Origin: an uncultured Eggerthellaceae bacterium | GTDB lineage: Bacteria; Actinomycetota; Coriobacteriia; Coriobacteriales; Eggerthellaceae | Direction of reading: 5' to 3' | Assembly (NCBI GenBank): GCA_946618265.1 | Contig: CAMOLA010000001.1 | Coordinates: 124,001-188,000, forward strand | Length of the DNA: 64,000 nucleotides | Shown: in pieces, positions 1 to 7,076 of the stretch | How positions within the stretch are numbered: position 1 is the first letter of the stretch | Layout: every line of letters starts with the position of its first letter | Program-made: the position numbers and the translations under genes | Notes under the pieces: generated by a model | Database searches by the model: none | Told to the model about the DNA's origin: nothing | The model's input: the letters and a program-made list of their open reading frames with translations, nothing else

Positions 1-542
1 TCGAAAAGCTCGTGAAGATGCAGATTCCCGAGATGAAGCTCGAGAACTTCGATTTGGCCGCTGCCGAAGCGGAAGCCGCGGAAGCGTCCATAAACGCTCA
101 GTCGCGCCGTGATCCCGAGGTCAATCGCGTCAAGCGCGAGCTGGCGAACAAAGCGCAGAAGAAAGCCGAGGCGGCTGCGGAGCGAAAAGCCGAGAACGAG
201 ACGGCGCAAGCGCAGCCCGCTCGCCGCCGCAAGAAAAAGCGCAAGGGCGCAGCTGCCGTGACCGAACGCACCGCGCCGCAATCGCGCCAGGCCAAGAAGC
301 AGTCGGCCAAGCCGAAGTCGTCTGGTGCCCAACGTGCGGCGAAGAAGGGCCAAAAGCCTTCTTCCGAGGCGGGTGCGAAGCGCTCGCGCGGAGCCGCAGG
401 TGCGGGAGCAAAAGCTTCCAAGAAACGAGGCGGGAACGCGAAGTCTAACGCGCGCTCGGTTTCGCGGTCCGGGTCCGATATTCGCCCCGGCCGCGCGCAT
501 CGCGCCGAGGTCGAACGCGCCCGTTCCGGAAAGCGCAAGTGA
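1..542 (+). CDS. DEAD-box RNA helicase, C-terminal tail (5' partial)
   Basis: The reading frame is open from base 3, so the gene begins outside the window and the GTG at 12 is probably not its start. The first visible residues (EKLVKMQIPEMKLENFD) resemble the end of the second RecA domain of RhlE/DeaD-type helicases, where an IEKL-x-IP segment precedes the tail. The remaining ~160 residues are low-complexity, rich in Lys, Arg and Ala, and end in SGKRK. Such basic tails in this family bind RNA and help target ribosomal particles or cold-shock transcripts (family knowledge). The catalytic motifs lie upstream and cannot be checked. Any protein with a basic tail would look similar, so the assignment rests on the short N-terminal stretch. 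Confidence 0.5.
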   Translation, partial: EKLVKMQIPEMKLENFDLAAAEAEAAEASINAQSRRDPEVNRVKRELANKAQKKAEAAAERKAENETAQAQPARRRKKKRKGAAAVTERTAPQSRQAKKQSAKPKSSGAQRAAKKGQKPSSEAGAKRSRGAAGAGAKASKKRGGNAKSNARSVSRSGSDIRPGRAHRAEVERARSGKRK

Positions 543-580
543 CCGAAAGGGAGACTCCCTTTCGGTCAGTTTGTTTCTTG
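541..580 (+). terminator. Intrinsic terminator after helicase gene
   Basis: A perfect 12-bp stem (541-552 with 556-567, loop GAC) overlaps the stop codon and is followed by a T-rich run. The stem GACCGAAAGGGA recurs almost unchanged near 6140 and 43781, so it belongs to a dispersed hairpin family. Confidence 0.75.
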
Positions 581-615
581 AAACACTTCCCCTGGAGACC
601 TGTTTCGCTTGGGGG

Positions 616-1956
616 TTACTTCTTCTTCTTCTCCTTGGGGACGACGGTGTGGTCGGTGAAGGCCATGCGGGTGTCGTCTCTGCGGATCCAGCGGGCGAGG
701 TAGGAGTTCTCGTTGTTAACCATGATGGTGAGCACCATGCCCAGCACGATGGGCAGGTAGAACGTGAACGCGCGCCAGATGAACGTCGACAACGCGACGA
801 TGGAGGGGTCTCCGTACACGTAGTTGAAGAACGTGATGTAGCTGGCCTCCGATGCTCCGATGGCGCCGGGTAGCGGCACGAACGAGGCGATGAGGTAGAC
901 GAACGCCTGGCAGGAGACCACCGTGAAGTAGTCGTTGGCCTCGAGGCCGAAGCCCGCAAAGATGACCCATGAGATGGAGAAGTAAACGGTGAGCTGGACG
1001 AACGTGACGAGCGAGACCTTGATGAGCACGGCGGGGCGCTTCAGCAGGAACCGGATGCCCTCGTAAGATTCCTCGAGAGACTGCGTGGCGCTGGCGAGCG
1101 TTTTCTCGGGAGTTTTCAGGATGCCGATGCGGCCGAGCAGCTTGATGGCCCAGCGCGTCGCGCGGATGATGGCGTCTTTGGCGAATGCCAGCGAGAACAG
1201 CATGGCGATGAGCACGAATCCGCCGAAGAACCCGATGGCCACGAGGTACATGATGGGCCGTAAGTCCTGCATGAAGTAGTTGAATCGCAATATTAAGACG
1301 ATGATCGCGTATACGGTCATGGTGAGCTGGTACACGATGAAACGGCAGAGCAGCATGGGCATGGCGTGCTTGAGCGGCAAGCCGAATCGCGAATAGTAGT
1401 AGGCTTGCATTGGCTGGCCGCCGCTCGAAAGCGGCGTGATGCAATTGAAGTACTGGCCGATCACCGTGACGATGACCGTCTTGACGAACGAGAAGCCGCG
1501 AAACATCTCATTGCAGATGAGCTGCATGCAGGCTGATTCGAGCAGCCAGTAAATGATGATTCCTATGAGCGTGAGCAACAGGAACGCGTAGTTGAACGAC
1601 GTGAACGCGTTGAGCGTCTGTTCGCCTTCGCCGGCGATGAACAGGTAGCCGAACATGACGATGAACGCGATGGCGCACAAGGCGATGTTCACCTTGCGTC
1701 CGAACGTGTGGGCGGTGCCCTTGTCGGGGATGACCTCGTCATCCGATATTGCTGACAGGTCGAGGTCGGTGAAGCTCACCTTCGCGCCCGACTCGGGGCG
1801 TTCGTCGCTATCGGCCGAGACCGAGTGCATCCAATGGCTTGCATCGGCATAGACGTCCTCTTCGGCGCTGTCGATACCGACTCCGCCTGACGTCAAAACA
1901 TCGTTGGTTTCGGATGCGGTCTGCTCATCTGCGGTGTTCAGGTGAGCGCTTGTCAT
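616..1956 (-). CDS. YbhN/AglD-type flippase-like membrane protein (LPG-synthase TM family)
   Basis: Integral membrane protein of 446 aa. About 90 acidic, hydrophilic N-terminal residues are followed by roughly eight hydrophobic segments. The PLSSGGQP motif and the later PLPGAIGASEA motif match the P-x-PGG-x-G-x-x-E signatures of the lysylphosphatidylglycerol synthase TM / UPF0104 family, whose members move or modify lipid-linked substrates. Residues just before the C-terminus are basic (KEKKKK). The start at 1956 is preferred over an upstream TTG because GGAGAGGA sits 6-7 nt before it. It follows a glycosyltransferase gene by about 30 bp on the same strand, so the pair probably forms an operon for making and exporting a glycolipid or cell-wall glycan. 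The substrate is unknown. Confidence 0.75.
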   Translation of the reverse strand: MTSAHLNTADEQTASETNDVLTSGGVGIDSAEEDVYADASHWMHSVSADSDERPESGAKVSFTDLDLSAISDDEVIPDKGTAHTFGRKVNIALCAIAFIVMFGYLFIAGEGEQTLNAFTSFNYAFLLLTLIGIIIYWLLESACMQLICNEMFRGFSFVKTVIVTVIGQYFNCITPLSSGGQPMQAYYYSRFGLPLKHAMPMLLCRFIVYQLTMTVYAIIVLILRFNYFMQDLRPIMYLVAIGFFGGFVLIAMLFSLAFAKDAIIRATRWAIKLLGRIGILKTPEKTLASATQSLEESYEGIRFLLKRPAVLIKVSLVTFVQLTVYFSISWVIFAGFGLEANDYFTVVSCQAFVYLIASFVPLPGAIGASEASYITFFNYVYGDPSIVALSTFIWRAFTFYLPIVLGMVLTIMVNNENSYLARWIRRDDTRMAFTDHTVVPKEKKKK

Positions 1957-1986
1957 AGAAATCCTCTCCGAACACAAGCTCGTTAC

Positions 1987-3057
1987 CTAGGCGAACTTGT
2001 AAATCTTTCTTGCGACGGCGTAGCCGCCCAGCGCGAGCAATCTGCCGAGGGCTGTCTTACGGTTGGCTTTTCCGGCCCACGAGCGGCATACGTTGTCGTA
2101 GAGCACGGGGTTTTGTGCTTTCAGGTACGCCCAGAGCTCGTCGTTCTTCTTGAGCGCGTCGGGCGTTTTGATCATGAACAGATGGGACGTCGACGTGCTC
2201 ATCATGCACGAAATGTATCCCATCATGAGCATGGCGCAGTTTGGCTCGCGTTCGAACAGGGCCGTGTAGTCGCAATCCGCGATGGCCAGCCTCGTGGCCA
2301 TGAGCTGCTGGTCGATGTTCTTTTTCACGACCTCGATTTCGACTGACTGCCCTTCGCGGCCGATGATGTAGTGATACGGCTGCACGTCGAGGTAGTACAG
2401 CTTTTTCACGTAGGGCATGGGGTGCAGCAACAGCAGGCTGTCCATATAGGACACCTTCGTCGGCAACTCGACTCCCGATTCGCGCAATATCGACGTCTTG
2501 TACCAGGCTGCGTGTATCATGATGAACTTGTCGAGGCCTGGACGGCCCATTTCGTCCCACGTGAACACGCGCCCTTGGGGGAAGAACTTGCGGTATTGCA
2601 TGATGCGCTGGGATTTGCTGGCCAGGTGGTCGTAGACGTAATTGGTGATCAGCAAATCGGGCGGATCGCCGGCTTCGATCGTTTCGGCGAGCGCGTCGAC
2701 CACGCGCCGCAGCGCATATTTCTCGAAGTAATCATCGGAATCGAGAATCTTGAAATACGTTCCCCGCGCGAGCGAGATGGCGTTGTTGACGACGCCGCCC
2801 CAATTGGCGTTTTCCTGGTCGACGGCAATCACCTGGTCAAATCGTGCCGCATACTCGTGCGCGATTTCGGACGTGTTGTCGGACGAGCCGTCGTTGATGA
2901 GCAGGATTTCGCAGGGACGGTCGATGACGAGCAGCGAATCAACGGCGCGCTGCATGAACGCTGCCGAATTGTAGCAAGGTATAACGAACGTAACCAGCGG
3001 CGCGTCTGCGCTGCTGGACGTGCCGCGTGCTGCTTGTGGGTCATCGTTTGCGTGCAC
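1987..3057 (-). CDS. Family 2 glycosyltransferase
   Basis: Cytoplasmic GT-A enzyme of 356 aa. The N-terminal half shows the family-2 pattern: FVIPCYNSA near residue 25, LLINDGSSDNT near 53, and the metal/nucleotide-binding DSDD (residue ~118) within KILDSDDYFEKY. Enzymes of this type transfer a sugar from a nucleotide donor to a lipid, glycan or protein acceptor. A GTG start at 3057 is chosen because GAAGGGA lies 5-6 nt upstream; longer in-frame starts lack a ribosome site. The downstream flippase-like gene on the same strand suggests joint action in envelope glycan assembly. No transmembrane segment is obvious. Donor and acceptor cannot be inferred. Confidence 0.85.
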   Translation of the reverse strand: MHANDDPQAARGTSSSADAPLVTFVIPCYNSAAFMQRAVDSLLVIDRPCEILLINDGSSDNTSEIAHEYAARFDQVIAVDQENANWGGVVNNAISLARGTYFKILDSDDYFEKYALRRVVDALAETIEAGDPPDLLITNYVYDHLASKSQRIMQYRKFFPQGRVFTWDEMGRPGLDKFIMIHAAWYKTSILRESGVELPTKVSYMDSLLLLHPMPYVKKLYYLDVQPYHYIIGREGQSVEIEVVKKNIDQQLMATRLAIADCDYTALFEREPNCAMLMMGYISCMMSTSTSHLFMIKTPDALKKNDELWAYLKAQNPVLYDNVCRSWAGKANRKTALGRLLALGGYAVARKIYKFA

Positions 3058-3233
3058 GTTATTCCCTTCGTGTGGAAACGTATGGGCATAGTATAGCGCT
3101 GTATAGCACATTGTTGGGTCAGCCACATGAAACAAGCAGTTGTGCGGTTGCATCAAGCCATTGCCCCACCGGTTGTGGGGTGGCGGGTCGCGGCATTGCT
3201 ACCTGGCGCCTCGCTGGAACGCGGCAACGGGTC

Positions 3234-3274
3234 GCGGCCAGTGGCCTGCGCCTTGAGCGAATGCCACTGGCCGC
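3234..3274. repeat. Perfect 12-bp inverted repeat in divergent intergenic region
   Basis: GCGGCCAGTGGC (3234-3245) and its exact complement (3263-3274) flank a 17-nt loop. The hairpin lies in the 337-bp gap between divergent genes (3058-3394). No T-run follows, so a REP-like or operator role is as likely as termination. Nothing else in this gap was recognised. Confidence 0.6.
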
Positions 3275-3394
3275 AACGCGTGGTGGAGTACAGGCTGTAT
3301 GTGCATGAATATTGAAAGATTTTCACGGTAATGTGCGCGTTCGCTGATAGAATTTTCTCTATGTATGTACTGCAACTATGAGGAGGAGAAAAAC

Positions 3395-3931
3395 GTGACT
3401 GAATTGTACACTCCCGAATACAAGCCCTCGGGCGAGGAAATCGCCGTGCTCACCACTTCGAAGGGCACGATCCGCGTTCAGCTCGCCGGCGAGGATGCGC
3501 CTATTCATGTCGGCAATTTCGTTGAGCTCGCTCAGAAGGGCTTCTACGATGGCCTCAAGTTCCATCGCTACGTCCCTGGTTTCGTGATCCAGGGCGGTTG
3601 CCCCAATACGCGCGACATGACCCCCGAGCAGGTTGCACGCGGCGGTCGCGGTCCGCAGGGCCAGCCGGGCACGGGCGGCCCCGGTTACTGCATCAAGGGC
3701 GAATGGCGTACCAACCCGCACAACGAGCACAACGATGGCACGCTGGCCATGGCGCGTTCCCAGATGCCCGATTCGGCTGGTTCGCAGTTCTACTTCTGCC
3801 TCGGCCCCCAGCCGTTCCTCGACACCGACTACACGGTGTTCGGCCAGACCATCGAGGGTCTCGACGTCATCGGGTCGTTGCGCGCGGGCGATGTTATCGA
3901 GCATATCGAAATCGAGAACGCAGTCGCATAA
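3395..3931 (+). CDS. Cyclophilin-type peptidyl-prolyl cis-trans isomerase
   Basis: Protein of 178 aa covering a complete bacterial cyclophilin fold with no signal peptide, so probably cytoplasmic. It accelerates cis-trans isomerisation of X-Pro peptide bonds. Hallmarks are the FHRYVPGFVIQGG core with the catalytic Arg, MARSQMPDSAGSQFYF (the Gln/Phe substrate-pocket strand), and DTDYTVFGQTIEGLDV near the C-terminus. The GTG at 3395 is preceded by GAGGAGGAG at good spacing. The upstream ATG at 3365 has no such site. The gene lies 33 bp upstream of the TPR membrane protein in the same direction, and co-transcription is likely. Confidence 0.92.
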   Translation: MTELYTPEYKPSGEEIAVLTTSKGTIRVQLAGEDAPIHVGNFVELAQKGFYDGLKFHRYVPGFVIQGGCPNTRDMTPEQVARGGRGPQGQPGTGGPGYCIKGEWRTNPHNEHNDGTLAMARSQMPDSAGSQFYFCLGPQPFLDTDYTVFGQTIEGLDVIGSLRAGDVIEHIEIENAVA

Positions 3932-3964
3932 AAACGATAGCTTAAACGCAGAAGAAGGTTGGAT

Positions 3965-5524
3965 ATGAACAACGAACTGTTCCAACAAGCGAAGGCCGCT
4001 GCAGCTGCACGCGACTACAACAAGGCGCTCGACTTGTACAACCAATGCCTGCAAGATCCCGTCAATCCGCCCGAACCAGGCGAGATGGGCCTGATCTACC
4101 ACCAAATCGGCAATTGCCTGACGAAGCTCAAGAGCTATTACGAGGCAATCGAGGCCTACACGCAGTCTACGGCTGATGCGGCTTACGACGCGGTGGGCAC
4201 GGTCAACTGCAACCTGGGCATGGCATATGCCGCGCTGCGCGATTGGCGCAATGCCGTCAAGCATTTCGAGATCGCGGTATCCGATCGCGGGTACCCGACC
4301 CCGTACAAGGCATACACCGGCATGGGCAATGCGTTGCTGAAGCAGGGCAAGTCAGCCGAAGCCGGCGTCGCGTTCCGCGAGGCGGCGCTCGACGAGTCCA
4401 ATCCGGACCCGACGAAAGCGCTGCTCAATCTTGGCGTGTGCTTCATGGCGCTCAATCGCCCGGCCGACGCGGTGGCGTCGTACGAAAGCGCGCTGCAGTT
4501 CGACATGAAGCCGCAGACGCGCAACAAGATGTACGCAAGCCTGGGACAGGCCTATGTCGCGACGGGGCAGATGGACGAAGCCGTCGGCGCGTTCGAGCGC
4601 GCCCTTGCCGACAAGACGTATTTCCTGTCCGATTCGGCAAGCGTCGATTACCAGCGCGCTATCGCCGTCGTGTCGCAAGGCAACGCAGACACCACGCAGG
4701 CGCTGCCCTCGCTCGCCGACATGTCGGGGCTCGACGTGCTTCCCGACGCGCCGGTGCCGTCGCCGTCTTTGACGGGCGAGCAGGATCCCTACGTGGTCGA
4801 CCAGATGGCGGTGTCCGAGGACTACTACTTCGCTGATCAATTTGCGAAGCAGGGCAACCCCGCCAACAACGAAGACTATTTCTTCAACGCGACCGACCAG
4901 GAACTCGAGCAATGGTCCAAGGGCATGGTGAAACTCGAGCGCAAACGCCGTGGCGTCGGCCTCAAGATTCTCATCGCGATCATTCTCATACTCCTGGCCC
5001 TGCTGGGTACGGGCATGTTCCTGTACTGGCAAGGCTATGGATTCCCCACTCAGGAATCCGTCGCGGAAGAGCTGTTCAAGGATCCGAGCTCTTCGAGCGT
5101 GTACTGCGATTCCATGCAGCCTAACGATATCGCTGCCGTCGAGCGGCGCATCGAAGCGGGCTCTACTGCCGTCATCGACGGCGTCGATCGCTCGATGACC
5201 ACGTCTGAGGTGTACGCGACGGCGACCCTGCCCGAGGGTGGCAGCGTTTCGTACAAGATATCGATGGTGCGCGATATGCTGGGATGGAAGGTCTCGAACG
5301 TCGAGCTGTACTTCCCGAGCAAGGACGCATCGGCCCAGGCCGCTTCGGCTGCCGCTGCAAGCGCCAGCGCAGAGGCCGCGCCGAGCGCCAGCGCTGCAAG
5401 CGCCGAATCCGCGAGCGCAGAAGCCGCTAGCAGCGCCGCGGCAAGCGCCGAATCCGCGAGCGCGGCATCGGCCAACGCCGAAGCCGCAAGCGCCGAGTCG
5501 GCCAGCGCCGAATCGGCAAGTTAA
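3965..5524 (+). CDS. TPR-repeat membrane protein with Ala/Ser-rich tail
   Basis: Protein of 519 aa. Residues ~1-220 form about six tetratricopeptide repeats (for example LIYHQIGNCL, NCNLGMAYAAL, ALLNLGVCFMAL, MYASLGQAYVATG), a scaffold for protein-protein contacts. One transmembrane helix lies near residues 328-350 (KILIAIILILLALLGTGMFLYW). It is followed by a ~100-residue globular domain and a ~65-residue tail of repeated Ala/Ser/Glu units (AESASAEAA). The layout implies a cytoplasmic TPR region and an extracellular C-terminus. ATG 3965 is chosen because GAAGAAGG sits 6 nt upstream. The partner is unknown; a role in envelope assembly or secretion is only a guess from topology. Confidence 0.75.
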   Translation: MNNELFQQAKAAAAARDYNKALDLYNQCLQDPVNPPEPGEMGLIYHQIGNCLTKLKSYYEAIEAYTQSTADAAYDAVGTVNCNLGMAYAALRDWRNAVKHFEIAVSDRGYPTPYKAYTGMGNALLKQGKSAEAGVAFREAALDESNPDPTKALLNLGVCFMALNRPADAVASYESALQFDMKPQTRNKMYASLGQAYVATGQMDEAVGAFERALADKTYFLSDSASVDYQRAIAVVSQGNADTTQALPSLADMSGLDVLPDAPVPSPSLTGEQDPYVVDQMAVSEDYYFADQFAKQGNPANNEDYFFNATDQELEQWSKGMVKLERKRRGVGLKILIAIILILLALLGTGMFLYWQGYGFPTQESVAEELFKDPSSSSVYCDSMQPNDIAAVERRIEAGSTAVIDGVDRSMTTSEVYATATLPEGGSVSYKISMVRDMLGWKVSNVELYFPSKDASAQAASAAAASASAEAAPSASAASAESASAEAASSAAASAESASAASANAEAASAESASAESAS

Positions 5525-5533
5525 TGTGTAACG

Positions 5534-5561
5534 CATGCAAGGGGCAAACGCTCCTTGCATG
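5534..5561 (+). terminator. Hairpin after TPR gene
   Basis: Inverted repeat CATGCAAGG / CCTTGCATG (9 bp, loop of 10) directly follows the stop codon. There is no T-run, so termination is possible but not certain. Confidence 0.5.
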
Positions 5562-5668
5562 TATAGAGGCAGGCGCGTTCGTGCGCTTCTGTGGCAGAAA
5601 GGTTGAGGGGCCGTTTTGCCCTGCCTAGAAGGATGTGCCGCTAGGGAGCGGCAGAAAGGAACGAAGTT

Positions 5669-6073
5669 ATGGCAGTTCAGACAACGTACACGATGATCAA
5701 GCCCGATGGCGTGCGCAACGGTCACATCGGCGAAATCGTCAACCGCTTCGAGCGCGCGGGCCTCACCATCGAGCAGATGCGCCTCGAGATGGTTACTCCC
5801 GAGCAGGCCAAGGCGAACTACGCCGAGCACGAGGGCAAGCCGTTCTACGATGGGCTCATCGCATACGTCACGTCTGGCCCCGTCGTGAAGATGGCCGTTT
5901 CCGGCGAAGGCGCCGTGGCCAAGGTTCGCGCTCTCATGGGTTCGACGAATCCTGCCGAGGCGGCTCCTGGCACCATCCGTGGTGACTTCGGCCTGACCAT
6001 GGACGAGAACGTCATCCATGGCTCCGACTCCCCCGAGTCGGCCGAGCGCGAGATCGGCATCTTCTTCGCGTAA
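5669..6073 (+). CDS. ndk: Nucleoside diphosphate kinase
   Basis: Full-length enzyme of 134 aa that exchanges the gamma-phosphate between nucleoside tri- and diphosphates to balance NTP pools. It contains TYTMIKPDGVRNG near the N-terminus and the active-site motif NVIHGSDS, in which His117 carries the phospho-intermediate. The RPGTIRGDFG element appears as APGTIRGDFG. AGAAAGGA lies upstream of the ATG. It is monocistronic by position: a hairpin lies before it and a strong terminator after it. Confidence 0.97.
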   Translation: MAVQTTYTMIKPDGVRNGHIGEIVNRFERAGLTIEQMRLEMVTPEQAKANYAEHEGKPFYDGLIAYVTSGPVVKMAVSGEGAVAKVRALMGSTNPAEAAPGTIRGDFGLTMDENVIHGSDSPESAEREIGIFFA

Positions 6074-6097
6074 TCTCGTTGCAGATAGCTCTCAAAC

Positions 6098-6131
6098 GGA
6101 AAGCAGGTCAGTTTCTGACCTGCTTTCCTTA
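6098..6131 (+). terminator. ndk intrinsic terminator
   Basis: A 13-bp perfect stem (6098-6110 with 6116-6128, loop GTTTC) is followed by a short pyrimidine/T run. Confidence 0.85.
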
Positions 6132-6139
6132 TGCTTGGT

Positions 6140-6167
6140 GACCGAAGGGGAGACTCCCTTTCGGTCC
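6140..6167. repeat. Copy of the GACCGAAAGGG hairpin family
   Basis: A 12-bp stem with one G-T pair around loop GAC, nearly identical to the hairpins at 541 and 43820. It lies between convergent genes, so it may serve the minus-strand gene ending at 6183 as terminator. Confidence 0.6.
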
Positions 6168-6182
6168 GTCTATTCGGCTCAT

Positions 6183-7070
6183 TCAGGGGATGAGGATGCC
6201 GCCGCTGTTGCTGAAGAAGCCTTCGCGCTCGAGGTCGGCGACGATGTTGTCGAACAGGTCGATGGAGACGGCTGGACGGCCGGCTTGCTGTTCGTAGGCG
6301 TCGAGGGCGAGCCTGACGTCGGCGATGTTGATGCCTTCGGGGGCGGCGAGCACTTGCTTCAGGACGAAACTTCGCTTTTCGCGGCGGCTTCCCTCGAATG
6401 CGCTTTGACGCGCATAATGTTTCGAGCGGCGCGACGGATTGGTCGTCTGCTTCTTCAGGTGCGCGCCGTAGTCGAGCAAGGCGTAATACCAGCCGCGAAC
6501 GTCTTGCTCCGGGCAGCAATCCTGCACGTAGGGTCGCAGTTCCTTGTCGGATATCCCCTCCATGTCGGGGAACAGCTCGTACAGGAAAACGCTGCGCACG
6601 TTGGTTTCGATGTAGATCGCAGGTTCGTCATAGGCGAACGACATGACGCCGGCCGCGGTGGCTGGCCCGATTCCCGGCAATGCCACGAGTTCGTCATAGG
6701 AACGCGGGAGGTGGCCTTCGTTGTCGCGGGCGCATGTTTCGCAAGCGCGCTTGAGGGCGAGCGCACGACGGTTGTAGCCCAGCCCCTGCCACGTTTCCAG
6801 CACGAGCGCGGTGTCGGCGGCTGCCAGTGCGTCGACTGTCGGGAACAGTTCCATCCAGCGCGACCAATACCGTTCGACGCGGGCGACTTGGGTTTGCTGG
6901 AGCATGACTTCGGAAACGAGCACGCCGTATGCATCATCGATGTTGCGCCAAGGCAGGCTGCGATAGAGCTCCGCCCCGCGCTCGCGCACCAAGCGCACGA
7001 ACGCGGGGCGGGAAATGGGACGTTCATCCCAGTTGGGCGTTGCGTTTGCCGCGAAGCCGTTGGACGCCAT
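6183..7070 (-). CDS. MutY-like HhH-GPD DNA glycosylase lacking iron-sulfur cysteines
   Basis: Protein of 295 aa related to adenine glycosylase MutY, which removes A mispaired with 8-oxoG. Visible are the catalytic-Glu region SEVMLQQTQV (E54), GLGYNRR (99-102) and the helix-hairpin-helix LPGIGPATAAG (131-141). Two departures are clear. The position of the usual catalytic Asp (ILDGNV in E. coli MutY) is occupied by Glu in IYIETNV (E155). The four Cys ligands of the [4Fe-4S] cluster, expected after ALLDYGA, are absent. A short C-terminal extension follows. MutY homologues without the cluster are known, so activity is plausible but the substrate is unproven. The start lies 6 bp after the upstream gene's stop, implying co-transcription. 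Confidence 0.8.
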   Translation of the reverse strand: MASNGFAANATPNWDERPISRPAFVRLVRERGAELYRSLPWRNIDDAYGVLVSEVMLQQTQVARVERYWSRWMELFPTVDALAAADTALVLETWQGLGYNRRALALKRACETCARDNEGHLPRSYDELVALPGIGPATAAGVMSFAYDEPAIYIETNVRSVFLYELFPDMEGISDKELRPYVQDCCPEQDVRGWYYALLDYGAHLKKQTTNPSRRSKHYARQSAFEGSRREKRSFVLKQVLAAPEGINIADVRLALDAYEQQAGRPAVSIDLFDNIVADLEREGFFSNSGGILIP

Positions 7071-7076
7071 CTCGAG

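Noticed and set aside
4352..6019. Long minus-strand open frame across the TPR gene and ndk
   Set aside because: It spans two genes with recognised products and an intergenic terminator. Its translation has the His/Arg-rich look of a shadow frame.
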